From: Desulfobacteraceae bacterium
Lineage (GTDB): Bacteria; Desulfobacterota; Desulfobacteria; Desulfobacterales; Desulfosalsimonadaceae
NCBI GenBank assembly: GCA_003597945.1
Contig: QZJS01000075.1
Coordinates: forward strand, 1 to 64,000
Length of the DNA: 64,000 nucleotides
Direction: 5' to 3'
Part shown: in pieces, positions 34,627-43,354 of the stretch
Numbering within the stretch: the first letter of the stretch is position 1
How the letters are laid out: every line of letters starts with the position of its first letter
Translations under genes and position numbers: made by a program
Notes under the pieces: model-generated
Database searches by the model: none
The model's input: the letters and a program-made list of their open reading frames with translations, nothing else
Told to the model about the DNA's origin: nothing

Positions 34627-37600
34627 TTAAGGCGCCGCGTAATATTCATCAGCGCCGATGTCCACGCCCGCCCCGTTGGGCCGGGCCTGACCATCATAGT
34701 CAACAGCCAGATCGGGATAATCGCCGGTCAGGTCCATTCCCGCATCAATCACGGGAGAGCCGGCGGTAATATGATAATCGGTGATCTGCCCCGGCATGTC
34801 GTTTTCGGGCGTCGGATGGGAAGTTAATGTCAGCGGTCCGTAGCGCACCTTGATGAAATTGCCGCCTTCGTCAAAAGCGATGGCCGGCTGGAGCCCGGTA
34901 GTGGGCTCTCCCGGAAGAACGGTCTGACCCCGGCCGCCGTTATGATATCCAAGTACAAACTCCGGATCACCGTCGCCCGTCAAATGGCAGTTCTGCGGAT
35001 TCAGCGCCTGCGGAGCAGGGGTTCCCAAGACCGCCAGGTCGTTATACCCCGCATCCGTGATCAGGTACTGGGGCGGATCACCGCTCACGATCTCGAAATA
35101 AAAGGACCGGTTCTGCCAGATAATATTGTCCTGGAGAATCGGATTCGAAAAACCGGGCTCCGAATTCAACAGGACCGCCAGAAGCGCACCGGTGTGCGCA
35201 CGGGAAACAATGCCCGCGGGCTGGGGGTTGGACTGGTTGAACTGCCCCGGGCTGAAGGCTTCTCCCGCGGTGGCGGTGCTGTCATTATTGGCGATGGTAT
35301 TGTGGATGATCCTTACCCGGACGGCATCCTGCAATGAAATGCCGCCGCCCGCCAATGCCGCCACGTTGTTTGCGATCATGTTGTTATAGATCTCCACGCT
35401 ATTCCATGGATGTTCCCAGGTTTCATCTTGAATCACATCGACTCCGTTGATCCGGCTCAACCGGATGCCCGCGCCGTCGCCGGCCGCCGCATAGTTGCCC
35501 AGAATCAGGTTGTTTTTCACTTTGATCGATCCGGCGCCCGGTCCAAGGGTATTGCCGGCAAGAGGCGCGTGCCCGCCGATAAAGATGCCTCCCCCGGAAA
35601 CGGTTTCACCCTGGTTGAAACATTCGTTGAAGATGATGGTGTTATTGGCGATCAGGCCGTTTTCACTCAGACCCAGGTGGCCGATGCCGCCGCCGTTGGA
35701 CAGGTTGAAATTGCCCGAGATCCAATTGTCGGTCACCTCGTAAAAATCAGAGCCGGTGCAGAGGGATACGCCGCCGCCCGCGCCGTTAAGGCCGCCGTTA
35801 TTGACGATATGGTTGTGATGAATCCGGACGTAATCGTTATCCGCATCCTGGTGTAAAACAGTATCCTCCTGCTCCACGACAAGCTGGGGATGTCCGACCC
35901 GAACCCCGCCGCCGAAAAAGCCGCTGTTTCCCATAATCCGCAGGTTGCTGATGTTCAAGTAATCGGCATAGCCGTTGACCACCACGCCGCCGCCGGTATC
36001 CGCGCCGGTAATGGTAAACCCGTCAATCCGGGCTCCCCGGTTCCGGGGTCGACGGAACCGGGCAGTCCCGTCGGCCCTGGCCACCACCAGCACCCCGGCC
36101 CCTTCTTCGCTTTGAAGCAGTTTGTCGGGATGCGGAACGCCGGTTTCGATTTCCTGACCCGGCAGCAGCGTAATACTGCCGCTGGAAACCAGCATCTCCA
36201 CTTTGTTTCGCCAGGCCACCGTTTTTTCCTGTGGAATCTTGTAAGCCCGGATCACGGTGGCGCCTTCGCCCCATCCCTGGAGACGGACCGGCTTCCACAT
36301 GATGACCATTTCGTCATAAGTGCCGGGTCCCACCAGAATCAGATCATTGTTTCCGGCATTGTCGATGGCGGCCTGAATGGACTGGCCCGCACTGACGGTC
36401 CGGACACTCGCACCCAGGGGCAGGCCCACCTGGACCGTTATTCCGGTGATACTGGACAAACCATTGGCGCGCGTTATTTCAAGCTGTCCGGTGGTGGTGC
36501 CGCCGGCCACCGTTCCGGTGATCAGCAGATCGCTCCAGATCACGTTGGTCAACGGCACGCCGTTGATGGAGACCGATCCGGGGGTCGTGCCGAATCCGTA
36601 ATCCCTGGTGATGGTTTTGCTGTTTACGCCGTCAAATTCCGGGTTGGGAACCTCGACTGCGCCCATGGCATGGATCTCAATCTGCCCGCCCGGAGCCGGG
36701 ACATACGGCCCGCCGCCCACACCGTTTCCCGGCGCGGTTACCCGGTCAATCCGCGGGGTGCCGTCCATAAATTCGCTGTCTAACGGAAACTGGTCCGGTC
36801 CGGCAAACGCCGCCACCGGCACCACCGGAGTGTCCAGATAGGTGGTGGACCCCGGCATGTACTGGAAGGTGTAACAGAATGTGCTGTACTGCGTATTGAA
36901 TTGCGGGTCCGGTACAAACGCACCGGTCACCGGATCAATATTGCCCGGGCTGTTCATGCAGGTGGTGAGCATGTTGGGCGACATCCCGGAAAACATGGGC
37001 AGGTTCGCCGTATACGTGGAAGGAACCAGCGCATTGTATCGGCCGTACTGGTCCGAATAGGTCCGACCGATCTCGCGGCCGGTCCAATCATGAATGGAGA
37101 CCGGCATCCAGGGAGGCGCAAACTTTTCTCCGAACTGCGGGGATGCGGGGTCGAACTCGTTTGCGGTATCGTCCAGGATAAAACCCACAATGTGGCCCGC
37201 AATAGGCGCTTCCGTGAACATGAAAAAATCCGCAACCGCATTCTGTCCGCCGCTCAGATAGACCTTTTTCCGGTCGCACAGGGGCGTGTTGGTTCCCGCC
37301 CGATACGGCTGCACCGGATTGCCGTTTTCATCTTCCAACGAAAAAAGGGAGAATTCCATCGGCACCAGATGCGGGTCGCCCACGCAGGCGGGCGGCAACA
37401 ACTGGGTGCTGGGCACATACTGATCGCCGAAGTCGACATTTCGGTCTTCTTCCTTTATAATTTCATACCCGGCCGGCGGAATGGCCTCCACGATATAGAT
37501 GCCTTTTGGCAACCCATCCGGGTTGTGGACCGGATCATACCCGGCAAACGCGTACCCGCCGTCGAAAACACCGGGACGCACCTGGTTCCAGTTGCGCATG

Positions 37601-39741
37601 CCGTCGTAGCATTTATCGGGAAGCACATCCGGAGGATCCGTCGGGTCCGCTCCCGGGCATCCGGCGGGCAGATTGTCGTCCCAACTGTCGGTATAGGTAT
37701 AATCAACGGCATCGCCAAGATCGAATACGTTGTTTCCGTTATGGTCGACATCCTCCGGTCCGGGGAAGTTATCATACGGATAATTATCGACATCCGCATA
37801 CTCGATAGCGCCGCTGCCATTAATGTCGTCCACCACGCCGTTATTATCGGCATCCATATACAGATTGACCTGTACCCGGGGAATCCCCGGCTCCCAAGGC
37901 TCAGCAGCGGCATAGGCCGGGTCGTTTTCTGCACGGGTCACGGCATAATAGACCATGCCGGAGATGCCGCCGTTTTCACCGGGGCCGTAAGCCGCCTTGC
38001 CCCACTGCATCACGCTGGTCTGTCCCAGAAAACCCTGGAACGCCGCGGTCAGGACCGGGCCGGTTTCCGTCCGGTACTTGGAAGTGCCGTATTCATTGGC
38101 CGGGTCGGCCGGATCCTGGATCTGGGGTGTCAATACCCCCTGAAACGACCAGGGATCGGCCGCATCAATGGGGCCGCCGTGATCCACCGTAACGGTCACG
38201 CCGGTGGCTTTGAACCGGGCGAAATCGACTTCCGCCACCTGCCAGGAGAAAAACGGAAAGACCTGATCAAACGGTACGAAACCTTCCGTATCAGTGGGGA
38301 AGGATTGATACATGGTCCCGTCCCGCCATCTCAGATTAACGGCCTGTTCGGGAATCGGCGGCTCGCCGGCGTCCCATCTGCCGTTTTGATTCAGGTCATT
38401 GAAGACCCAGTGCTCCAGGCGGGTAAACCATTGAAACACCGGCACGTCGCCGAGGCTGCATCCGCCCAGGTTATTGCAGGATCCATCCGGATTGACGGTC
38501 ACCCCGTAAAAAGCGATGACCAGATCCATATAATCATCCCAGACCACCATCTGGTAGGCGCCCGGCGGCACGTTGGGAATGGAGAAGGTGCCGTCACCAT
38601 TGGCCCGCTGCGCATATACGCACTTGCCGATACCCACGGCCATGTCGTTTAACCCGATCCACGGGGTGGTATGCGCAAAGGGCTCGCCCGAGTAAAATTC
38701 GGTGGCCGGCGGCCGGGACAGATGCAGATTGGTTATCCGGCCGGATATGGTTGAGCCGCCGGTCAGGACGGTGGCATCATAAGTCGGCCGGACAAAACCG
38801 ACGAACACATGCCAACCCGCGGGACCGAATTCCTGAAAATACGGGGGTTCGTTGGCCTTGACCCAGGCATCGATGACTTTTGTACCTTCAATGGTGGTGG
38901 TCTGCTGCCAGTCGGTGCTGACCCAGTTGCCAGATCCGGGGGGCATTTCCACCGCATTGGGCGGAACGATGATGACGCCGTATTTGCCCGGCGCCAGATT
39001 GCGGACGGTGGCCAGGCCGTTTGCATCAGTGTAGATGTTCATGTCGCCCATGTTCTCCACAATGGGCTGCCCGTCTGCATCCAGGATATAGTTGCCCAAA
39101 CCGTCGCGCTGATAGGTGGTGCCCAGCATATTGCCGAAGGCGTCCATCATCGCCTGGCCGGCGGACATGCCGTATTTGCCGCCCGCATCCTCCAGAATGA
39201 CGCGGAACCCTTCCAGGCCCTGTTCCTCGGGTAAATCCGGCGCATTGTTAACCGGATAATTATCATTAAACACAAAGATGGAAATCTGGGCCGTGGGAAT
39301 CGGGTGCCGGTTCACATACACGGTCACGGTTCCATCTCCGATATCTCCGCTAAAGGCGGCCGCGCCGTTGCTGTACCCGCCATCCGGCAGCACGGAAATG
39401 TAATACCGCTTGGCGGGGTCCAAAGCCGGAAAAGGATCCGACTCGGCGCCCTGGGCCACCACCGGCATATAGCTTTTATGAAAGTCTGTGGCGAAATTGG
39501 TGGCGGGATCATCAGGCACGACATGGTGGGTAGCATCTTCTTCCACCAGCCATTTATACTGCGTCACCGGACTGGTCGCGCCGTTTTTGTCGACTCCTTT
39601 GACGCTTAACGTAAACGCCCATAAACTCGAATGTGTCATTAACATCATCAGGACGAAGACCGTTACATGCAGGTCCCATTTGACCGGCCTTTTGGACATT
39701 CGCCTTAAAAAGGCGTTTAAATTAAATTTCATTACATTCAT
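34627..39741 (-). CDS. Giant secreted modular protein (SdrD_B-like modules and beta-helix)
   Basis: A 1704-residue exported protein. An unusually long signal region ends near THSSLWA (about residue 43). Beta-sandwich modules of the SdrD_B/carboxypeptidase-regulatory type follow, for example IFVFNDNYPVNN near 147 and HWVFNDLNQNGRWDAGEPP near 440. Around residues 620-680 lie Asp-rich, calcium-binding-like loops (YMDADNNGVVDD, DVDHNGNNVFDLGDA). A parallel beta-helix begins near residue 1113 (SAGQSIQAAIDNAGNNDLIL) with many N-rich turns, and the C terminus (DYDGQARPNGAGVDIGADEY) resembles choice-of-anchor Q. AAGGGGG sets the ATG at 39741. It is the first gene of the cluster and probably the scaffold for the oxidase-fold proteins. 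Confidence 0.85.
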   Translation of the reverse strand: MNVMKFNLNAFLRRMSKRPVKWDLHVTVFVLMMLMTHSSLWAFTLSVKGVDKNGATSPVTQYKWLVEEDATHHVVPDDPATNFATDFHKSYMPVVAQGAESDPFPALDPAKRYYISVLPDGGYSNGAAAFSGDIGDGTVTVYVNRHPIPTAQISIFVFNDNYPVNNAPDLPEEQGLEGFRVILEDAGGKYGMSAGQAMMDAFGNMLGTTYQRDGLGNYILDADGQPIVENMGDMNIYTDANGLATVRNLAPGKYGVIIVPPNAVEMPPGSGNWVSTDWQQTTTIEGTKVIDAWVKANEPPYFQEFGPAGWHVFVGFVRPTYDATVLTGGSTISGRITNLHLSRPPATEFYSGEPFAHTTPWIGLNDMAVGIGKCVYAQRANGDGTFSIPNVPPGAYQMVVWDDYMDLVIAFYGVTVNPDGSCNNLGGCSLGDVPVFQWFTRLEHWVFNDLNQNGRWDAGEPPIPEQAVNLRWRDGTMYQSFPTDTEGFVPFDQVFPFFSWQVAEVDFARFKATGVTVTVDHGGPIDAADPWSFQGVLTPQIQDPADPANEYGTSKYRTETGPVLTAAFQGFLGQTSVMQWGKAAYGPGENGGISGMVYYAVTRAENDPAYAAAEPWEPGIPRVQVNLYMDADNNGVVDDINGSGAIEYADVDNYPYDNFPGPEDVDHNGNNVFDLGDAVDYTYTDSWDDNLPAGCPGADPTDPPDVLPDKCYDGMRNWNQVRPGVFDGGYAFAGYDPVHNPDGLPKGIYIVEAIPPAGYEIIKEEDRNVDFGDQYVPSTQLLPPACVGDPHLVPMEFSLFSLEDENGNPVQPYRAGTNTPLCDRKKVYLSGGQNAVADFFMFTEAPIAGHIVGFILDDTANEFDPASPQFGEKFAPPWMPVSIHDWTGREIGRTYSDQYGRYNALVPSTYTANLPMFSGMSPNMLTTCMNSPGNIDPVTGAFVPDPQFNTQYSTFCYTFQYMPGSTTYLDTPVVPVAAFAGPDQFPLDSEFMDGTPRIDRVTAPGNGVGGGPYVPAPGGQIEIHAMGAVEVPNPEFDGVNSKTITRDYGFGTTPGSVSINGVPLTNVIWSDLLITGTVAGGTTTGQLEITRANGLSSITGITVQVGLPLGASVRTVSAGQSIQAAIDNAGNNDLILVGPGTYDEMVIMWKPVRLQGWGEGATVIRAYKIPQEKTVAWRNKVEMLVSSGSITLLPGQEIETGVPHPDKLLQSEEGAGVLVVARADGTARFRRPRNRGARIDGFTITGADTGGGVVVNGYADYLNISNLRIMGNSGFFGGGVRVGHPQLVVEQEDTVLHQDADNDYVRIHHNHIVNNGGLNGAGGGVSLCTGSDFYEVTDNWISGNFNLSNGGGIGHLGLSENGLIANNTIIFNECFNQGETVSGGGIFIGGHAPLAGNTLGPGAGSIKVKNNLILGNYAAAGDGAGIRLSRINGVDVIQDETWEHPWNSVEIYNNMIANNVAALAGGGISLQDAVRVRIIHNTIANNDSTATAGEAFSPGQFNQSNPQPAGIVSRAHTGALLAVLLNSEPGFSNPILQDNIIWQNRSFYFEIVSGDPPQYLITDAGYNDLAVLGTPAPQALNPQNCHLTGDGDPEFVLGYHNGGRGQTVLPGEPTTGLQPAIAFDEGGNFIKVRYGPLTLTSHPTPENDMPGQITDYHITAGSPVIDAGMDLTGDYPDLAVDYDGQARPNGAGVDIGADEYYAAP

Positions 39742-40088
39742 GTTGCCCCCTTTTATTTTAACGTGACGTTGCTCTTGTTTTTTGGTCGCGTTTAGGTTTA
39801 AAATTGCGCTGCCTCATAGGCTTCCCTCCTTTCTTAAACGATGGTTGATAATATCTGTTTTGTAATTTTTTTCTTCACAACGCCTCGGTATTCGCTTTTT
39901 TTGTCATTAGATCAGCGAAAAACGAGTAAAACCGTTCCCGAAAAGAGCATTTTGAAATAATGCAAACTCGTCATTTACACCATTTGCGTTCTTTGTATCG
40001 ATTTCCCGGACAGATATCCATTCCCTGAAATGTGTATTTTGATATGGCAAAACTACGTAGAAACAGCTCCGGTTCTCTCGTGTTTGCA

Positions 40089-40175
40089 TAGAAGCCGTTT
40101 CAAAATCCCGGATCAGGTTCGAGGACAAGGCCCGGGCCGATGAAAAGCGGGGCATATTCAAAAATATGTACGCAT
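40089..40175. mobile_element. Foldback element family 2, truncated copy
   Basis: TAGAAGCCGTTTCAAAATCC followed by GGATCAGGTTCGAGGACAAG, a CCGGGCCGATGAAAAGCGG block and GCATATTC matches the reverse complement of the 21927-22073 element over about 85 bases. The far inverted terminus is absent. It lies 350 bases upstream of the giant gene, in a 640-base gap (39742-40381) that otherwise holds only hairpins and presumably the promoter of the secreted cluster. Confidence 0.65.
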
Positions 40176-40223
40176 TTCGAGTGGATGGGGAATAACGAAT
40201 ACGGTTAAGCGGGGAAAAAATTC

Positions 40224-40266
40224 ATGTCGGCCCCATATGCAGGTCAATGCATCCAGGGGCCGACAT
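40224..40266. repeat. Eleven-base perfect inverted repeat
   Basis: ATGTCGGCCCC (40224-40234) and GGGGCCGACAT (40256-40266) enclose a loop that itself contains ATGCA...TGCAT. It lies upstream of the giant secreted gene and downstream of the phosphoribosyltransferase terminator. It may be a regulatory stem or a small repeat. Confidence 0.45.
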
Positions 40267-40289
40267 CTTGACGGTAGGAAAATAATGAG

Positions 40290-40362
40290 GAAAATAAAAA
40301 ATTGAGACCGGATATCGTATTTAAACAGCTTTTAAACTGTGAAAAACGGCTATCCGGCCTCA
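40290..40362 (-). terminator. Intrinsic terminator of phosphoribosyltransferase gene
   Basis: On the minus strand TGAGGCCGGATA (40362-40351) pairs with TATCCGGTCTCA (40314-40303) with one mismatch and is followed by ATTTTTTATTTT. It lies about 20 bases beyond the stop of the phosphoribosyltransferase gene. Confidence 0.7.
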
Positions 40363-40381
40363 TGGGTCTCACATTTGCTCA

Positions 40382-41095
40382 TCATGTTAAATCATCGGCT
40401 TGAAAATTCAAGAATGATGGAGCTAAAAGTTCGCGTTTATGTGGACGCTTATTCCATGCCCGATTAAGAATTTCCTTAACCTCCACGTCGGTGGTTTGGG
40501 AGAAATTATGATACCATTCACCAACGCTTCGAAAGTATATCGGTATAACCGGACATATGAATTTATCGGCAGCCTTGCTCATGGTACTGAATACATCGGA
40601 TGGCGCTACCGGCGCAGCAGCAATAATCCGTTCCGGGTTTAATTGCCGCAACGCCGTAACGGCCGCCTTCATCGTAGCCCCGGTGGCGATCCCGTCATCC
40701 ACTATAATAACGTTTCTGCTTTGCACATTATAGGGAGGCCGATCCCCCCTGTAAGCCCGTTCTCTTCTCAGGAGCTCTTTATTTTCAATACGCCTGATTT
40801 TCTCAATGGCGGAATCCGGAACCCCGAAACTTCGAACCACATCCGCATTTATTACTTCCACGCCGCCGGTCGCAATGGCGCCCATCGCGACTTCCTCATG
40901 TCCGGGGACGCCAAGTTTGCGCACGACAATCACATCAAGATCCGCATGTAGCCGTTTTGCGACCTCGGCCGCCACCGGGACGCCCCCCCGGGGCAGCCCG
41001 AGAACCAATACATTCGTCAGATCGCTATAATCTTTAAGCTCATCAGACAGGATACGTCCGGCTTCTGTTCTGTTTTTATATATGAAATTTCTCAT
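40382..41095 (-). CDS. Phosphoribosyltransferase family protein
   Basis: A 237-residue cytoplasmic protein with a type I PRTase fold. The PRPP-binding motif VIIVDDGIATGATMKA is complete, and LGLPRGGVPVAAEVAKRL and VRKLGVPGHEEVAMGAI mark the N-terminal half. Proteins of this form are common in bacteria, often of unknown acceptor base and sometimes fused to dienelactone hydrolase; here it is unfused. It is monocistronic, with its own terminator downstream. The exact substrate is not predictable. Confidence 0.85.
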   Translation of the reverse strand: MRNFIYKNRTEAGRILSDELKDYSDLTNVLVLGLPRGGVPVAAEVAKRLHADLDVIVVRKLGVPGHEEVAMGAIATGGVEVINADVVRSFGVPDSAIEKIRRIENKELLRRERAYRGDRPPYNVQSRNVIIVDDGIATGATMKAAVTALRQLNPERIIAAAPVAPSDVFSTMSKAADKFICPVIPIYFRSVGEWYHNFSQTTDVEVKEILNRAWNKRPHKRELLAPSFLNFQADDLT

Positions 41096-41134
41096 CTCGG
41101 CCTCGTTTTACGCAGCACTCTAATCGATGTCTGG

Positions 41135-41222
41135 GTTAAAAGTCCGATTTTTCGATTCAAAAGTCTTTCGTGATACGATTTTCCCTGAAACTCACAATCT
41201 GGCTCAAAATCGACTTTTTGTC
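41135..41222. repeat. Foldback family 1, internally deleted copy
   Basis: Read on the minus strand this gap contains AAAAAGTCGATTTTGAGCC, then CACGAAAGACTTTTGAATCG and CGGACTTTTAAC, matching the two ends of the 60643-60816 element without its central hairpin. It lies between the phosphoribosyltransferase start and the metallothionein-like gene. Match by eye; divergence is considerable. Confidence 0.5.
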
Positions 41223-41356
41223 AGTGCATCCTGATTAAAAATAAACCAAAATTGAACAAAATCAATCTACCCTCAAAACTGGTATTTCCGTGAAAATGCA
41301 TTATTGTTTAAAGTAGCGGAATAAAGAAAAGTTGTAATCAAGAGGAGGTGATATTC

Positions 41357-41536
41357 ATGGAAGATGAAAAAGCAAAAGACTTTGCCGTGGAAAGTACTGA
41401 AAAACCGAAAACGGCAAAAAATTCCTGCGGGTGTCTTATTGTTGATGAGTGCGGCTGCATTCAGGACGCATGCGCCGTTGAAGCCTCATCCGGATGCAAC
41501 TGCTATAAGGATCCCTGTGCGTGCCCGATTCGGTAA
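41357..41536 (+). CDS. Metallothionein-like Cys-rich peptide
   Basis: A 59-residue peptide with nine cysteines, all in the last 37 residues: SCGC, ECGC, DAC, GCNC and DPCACP. The N-terminal 22 residues are charged and Cys-free. GAGGAGGTG sits six bases before the ATG, one of the best ribosome sites in the window, so the small frame is likely real; an in-frame GTG at 41348 is less suited. The CxC pairs suggest binding of soft metals or an Fe-S cluster. It is not a recognisable classical metallothionein family. It stands alone between two minus-strand genes. Confidence 0.65.
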   Translation: MEDEKAKDFAVESTEKPKTAKNSCGCLIVDECGCIQDACAVEASSGCNCYKDPCACPIR

Positions 41537-41642
41537 CCTCTTGAAAACATCTGTATCGATCAGGGATGAAATATAAATTCTCTTCCCGCAATCTTCGAAA
41601 CCGGACTTGCATCAGCAGCCGTTCATTAAATCATTGAGACTA

Positions 41643-41924
41643 TCATAATGCGGCCGGCGGCGATGCGGGATCATACTTGCTCATCAGAAAGATGGCCTTT
41701 GTCGGGCAGGCCATCATGCAGGCGCCGTCCCCGATGCAGTCGCCGGGGCGCACCGGTTTTGCAATGCCGTCCACAATATCAAGTACGTTCGGTCCGAGTT
41801 TCTTGCAGAGGTTGACGCAATGCCTGCAAGCCATACAGCGCACGGGGTTGATTTCCGGGATGTTTCCTTTTACAAACGTTCTCCCGAAAGCCTCGAAGAC
41901 TTCCGTTTCAATCTTCGCGTTCAT
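41643..41924 (-). CDS. 2[4Fe-4S] ferredoxin-like protein
   Basis: A 93-residue protein with two cluster-binding motifs: CMACRHCVNLC with extended spacing to CP-type ends, and CIGDGACMMACP. The second motif has an insertion between its first cysteines (C-IGDGA-C). It probably transfers low-potential electrons. GAAGGAG stands before the ATG. It follows the STAS gene by twelve bases on the same strand, but the nearest likely partner in function is the fused oxidoreductase gene upstream at 43355-44527. Confidence 0.8.
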   Translation of the reverse strand: MNAKIETEVFEAFGRTFVKGNIPEINPVRCMACRHCVNLCKKLGPNVLDIVDGIAKPVRPGDCIGDGACMMACPTKAIFLMSKYDPASPPAAL

Positions 41925-41936
41925 GATATTTCTCCT

Positions 41937-42269
41937 TCATAAGTTTGTATTGATCATGGAATAGGCTTCTTTAGAATCACACGCGAAATTTTCCCGATCC
42001 TTAAATTTTTCCTTATGTCTTCCTTTGAATTCAATACTGATTAATCGCTGATGAAACTTCTTGATACGGGCAATAAAAACATTGAGACCAAATTGGTCAA
42101 TTTTTTTTAACCCGTCCGTGTGTATGTAAATCTTTGTTGCGTTTTCTATTTTTTCATTCATAACGTCCGCAAGCCGGCAGGCGGATGTGCCGTCAAAATC
42201 GCCAAATAACGAAATGGAAACCTTATCCCTTGATTTATTATTTATCCGTGTTTGAAAATTATTTGCCAT
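41937..42269 (-). CDS. STAS-like domain protein
   Basis: A 110-residue single-domain protein with VSISLFGDFDGTSACRLADV, then IYIHTDGLKKIDQFGLNVF, resembling the anti-sigma-factor antagonist (STAS) fold. The usual DxSG phosphorylation loop reads TDGLKKIDQFG, so the phospho-acceptor serine appears absent. It is encoded 26 bases downstream of rpoH and may act in sigma-factor or partner-switch control, though that is inferred from position. Confidence in the fold is moderate. Confidence 0.55.
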   Translation of the reverse strand: MANNFQTRINNKSRDKVSISLFGDFDGTSACRLADVMNEKIENATKIYIHTDGLKKIDQFGLNVFIARIKKFHQRLISIEFKGRHKEKFKDRENFACDSKEAYSMINTNL

Positions 42270-42295
42270 AGCAAATATCGTCCTTATTCATTTGT

Positions 42296-43243
42296 TTAGA
42301 TGCCCGATGCGCCATTCGGTAATAAATTAATAAAATCCGGTATGTTGTCTTCAAAATAAGTTTTTATTTTATTAATAATTTCCTTTTCAACCTGGCGGAC
42401 CCTCTCTCTTGAAATTCCGTACCGTTGGCCAAGGTTCTGCAATGTAACAGGATCCTCGGTAAAGATACGCCTGTCAAATATGTCACGCTCTCTATTGGTA
42501 ATGGTGGTTTTAAACTCATCTATCTTTTCATTCAGCAGGGTTTTGATTTCCTCTTTAACGATCTGCTCCTCCGGAGATTTGCTTTCCGCGTGAAGAAAAT
42601 CAATCATCTCCGTATTAGAATTTTCTTTTACAGGAGCATTTAGAGAAACATCCCAGGAGTTCAACCGCTGGTCCATGTCAATAATATCCTTGGAGGATAG
42701 ACCGAGCTTTTGTGATAAAAATTCCGGTTCGGGCTCAAATCCATCATTGATCAGTTTTTCCTTTTCCTTGTTGAGCCTGAAAAACAGCTTGCGTTGGGCC
42801 TCCGTGGTGCCGATTTTGACCAGCCGCCAATTATCCAATATAAATTTCAATATATATGCTTTAATCCAGAATGAGGCGTAATATGAAAATTTAACGTTGC
42901 GGGATGGATCAAATTTCAAGGCCGCCCGCATGAGCCCGAGATTTCCTTCCTGAATCAAATCCTGCAGGTTCTGCATCCAGGGCCGCTGATAATCTTTTGC
43001 GATTTTAAACACCAGCCGCAAATTCGTGACCACCAGAAGTTGGATTGCTTCGGGTTCATCATTTTCCTTAAAGCGAATGGCGAGATTTTTTTGTTCATCC
43101 GGCGACAACATTTTGTATTTTTTAAGCTCAAACATATACTGTCTTAACGGATCAACGTTGACCATCGCTTTGCCGGGGGACGGCAATTCCATATCCAGGA
43201 ATTTTTGATCATCATGATTGACATGCCTTTTTCCCTTACGCAT
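42296..43243 (-). CDS. rpoH: RNA polymerase sigma-32 factor
   Basis: A 315-residue group 3 sigma factor that directs RNA polymerase to heat-shock promoters. Region 2 shows NLRLVFKIAKDYQRPWMQNL, QDLIQEGNLGLMRA and FSYYASFWIKAYILKFILDN. The RpoH-box-like segment is QRKLFFRLNKEKEKL. Region 4 ends with LGQRYGISRERVRQVE. These features fit RpoH rather than RpoD (no region 1.1). Here the gene is followed by a STAS protein. Protein-quality genes clpPX and lon at 8.6-13 kb are plausible regulon members. Confidence 0.87.
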   Translation of the reverse strand: MRKGKRHVNHDDQKFLDMELPSPGKAMVNVDPLRQYMFELKKYKMLSPDEQKNLAIRFKENDEPEAIQLLVVTNLRLVFKIAKDYQRPWMQNLQDLIQEGNLGLMRAALKFDPSRNVKFSYYASFWIKAYILKFILDNWRLVKIGTTEAQRKLFFRLNKEKEKLINDGFEPEPEFLSQKLGLSSKDIIDMDQRLNSWDVSLNAPVKENSNTEMIDFLHAESKSPEEQIVKEEIKTLLNEKIDEFKTTITNRERDIFDRRIFTEDPVTLQNLGQRYGISRERVRQVEKEIINKIKTYFEDNIPDFINLLPNGASGI

Positions 43244-43354
43244 AGCACCCTCCCCAAAATCAATTGTTTAGATAAACCATCCGCCGACTTTTCGAAACAC
43301 AACTCCAGGGACCGGCAACACGAGTTTGACGCCGGCAGAAACGTTATTTGGAAA

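Noticed and set aside
30402-39234. Long plus-strand open frames (for example 36901-38652, 583 codons; 30402-31769, 455 codons) opposite the secreted cluster
   Set aside because: They are antisense to well-supported genes with signal peptides, motifs and ribosome sites, and their translations are rich in Arg, His and Pro without any domain pattern, as expected for shadows of GC-rich genes.
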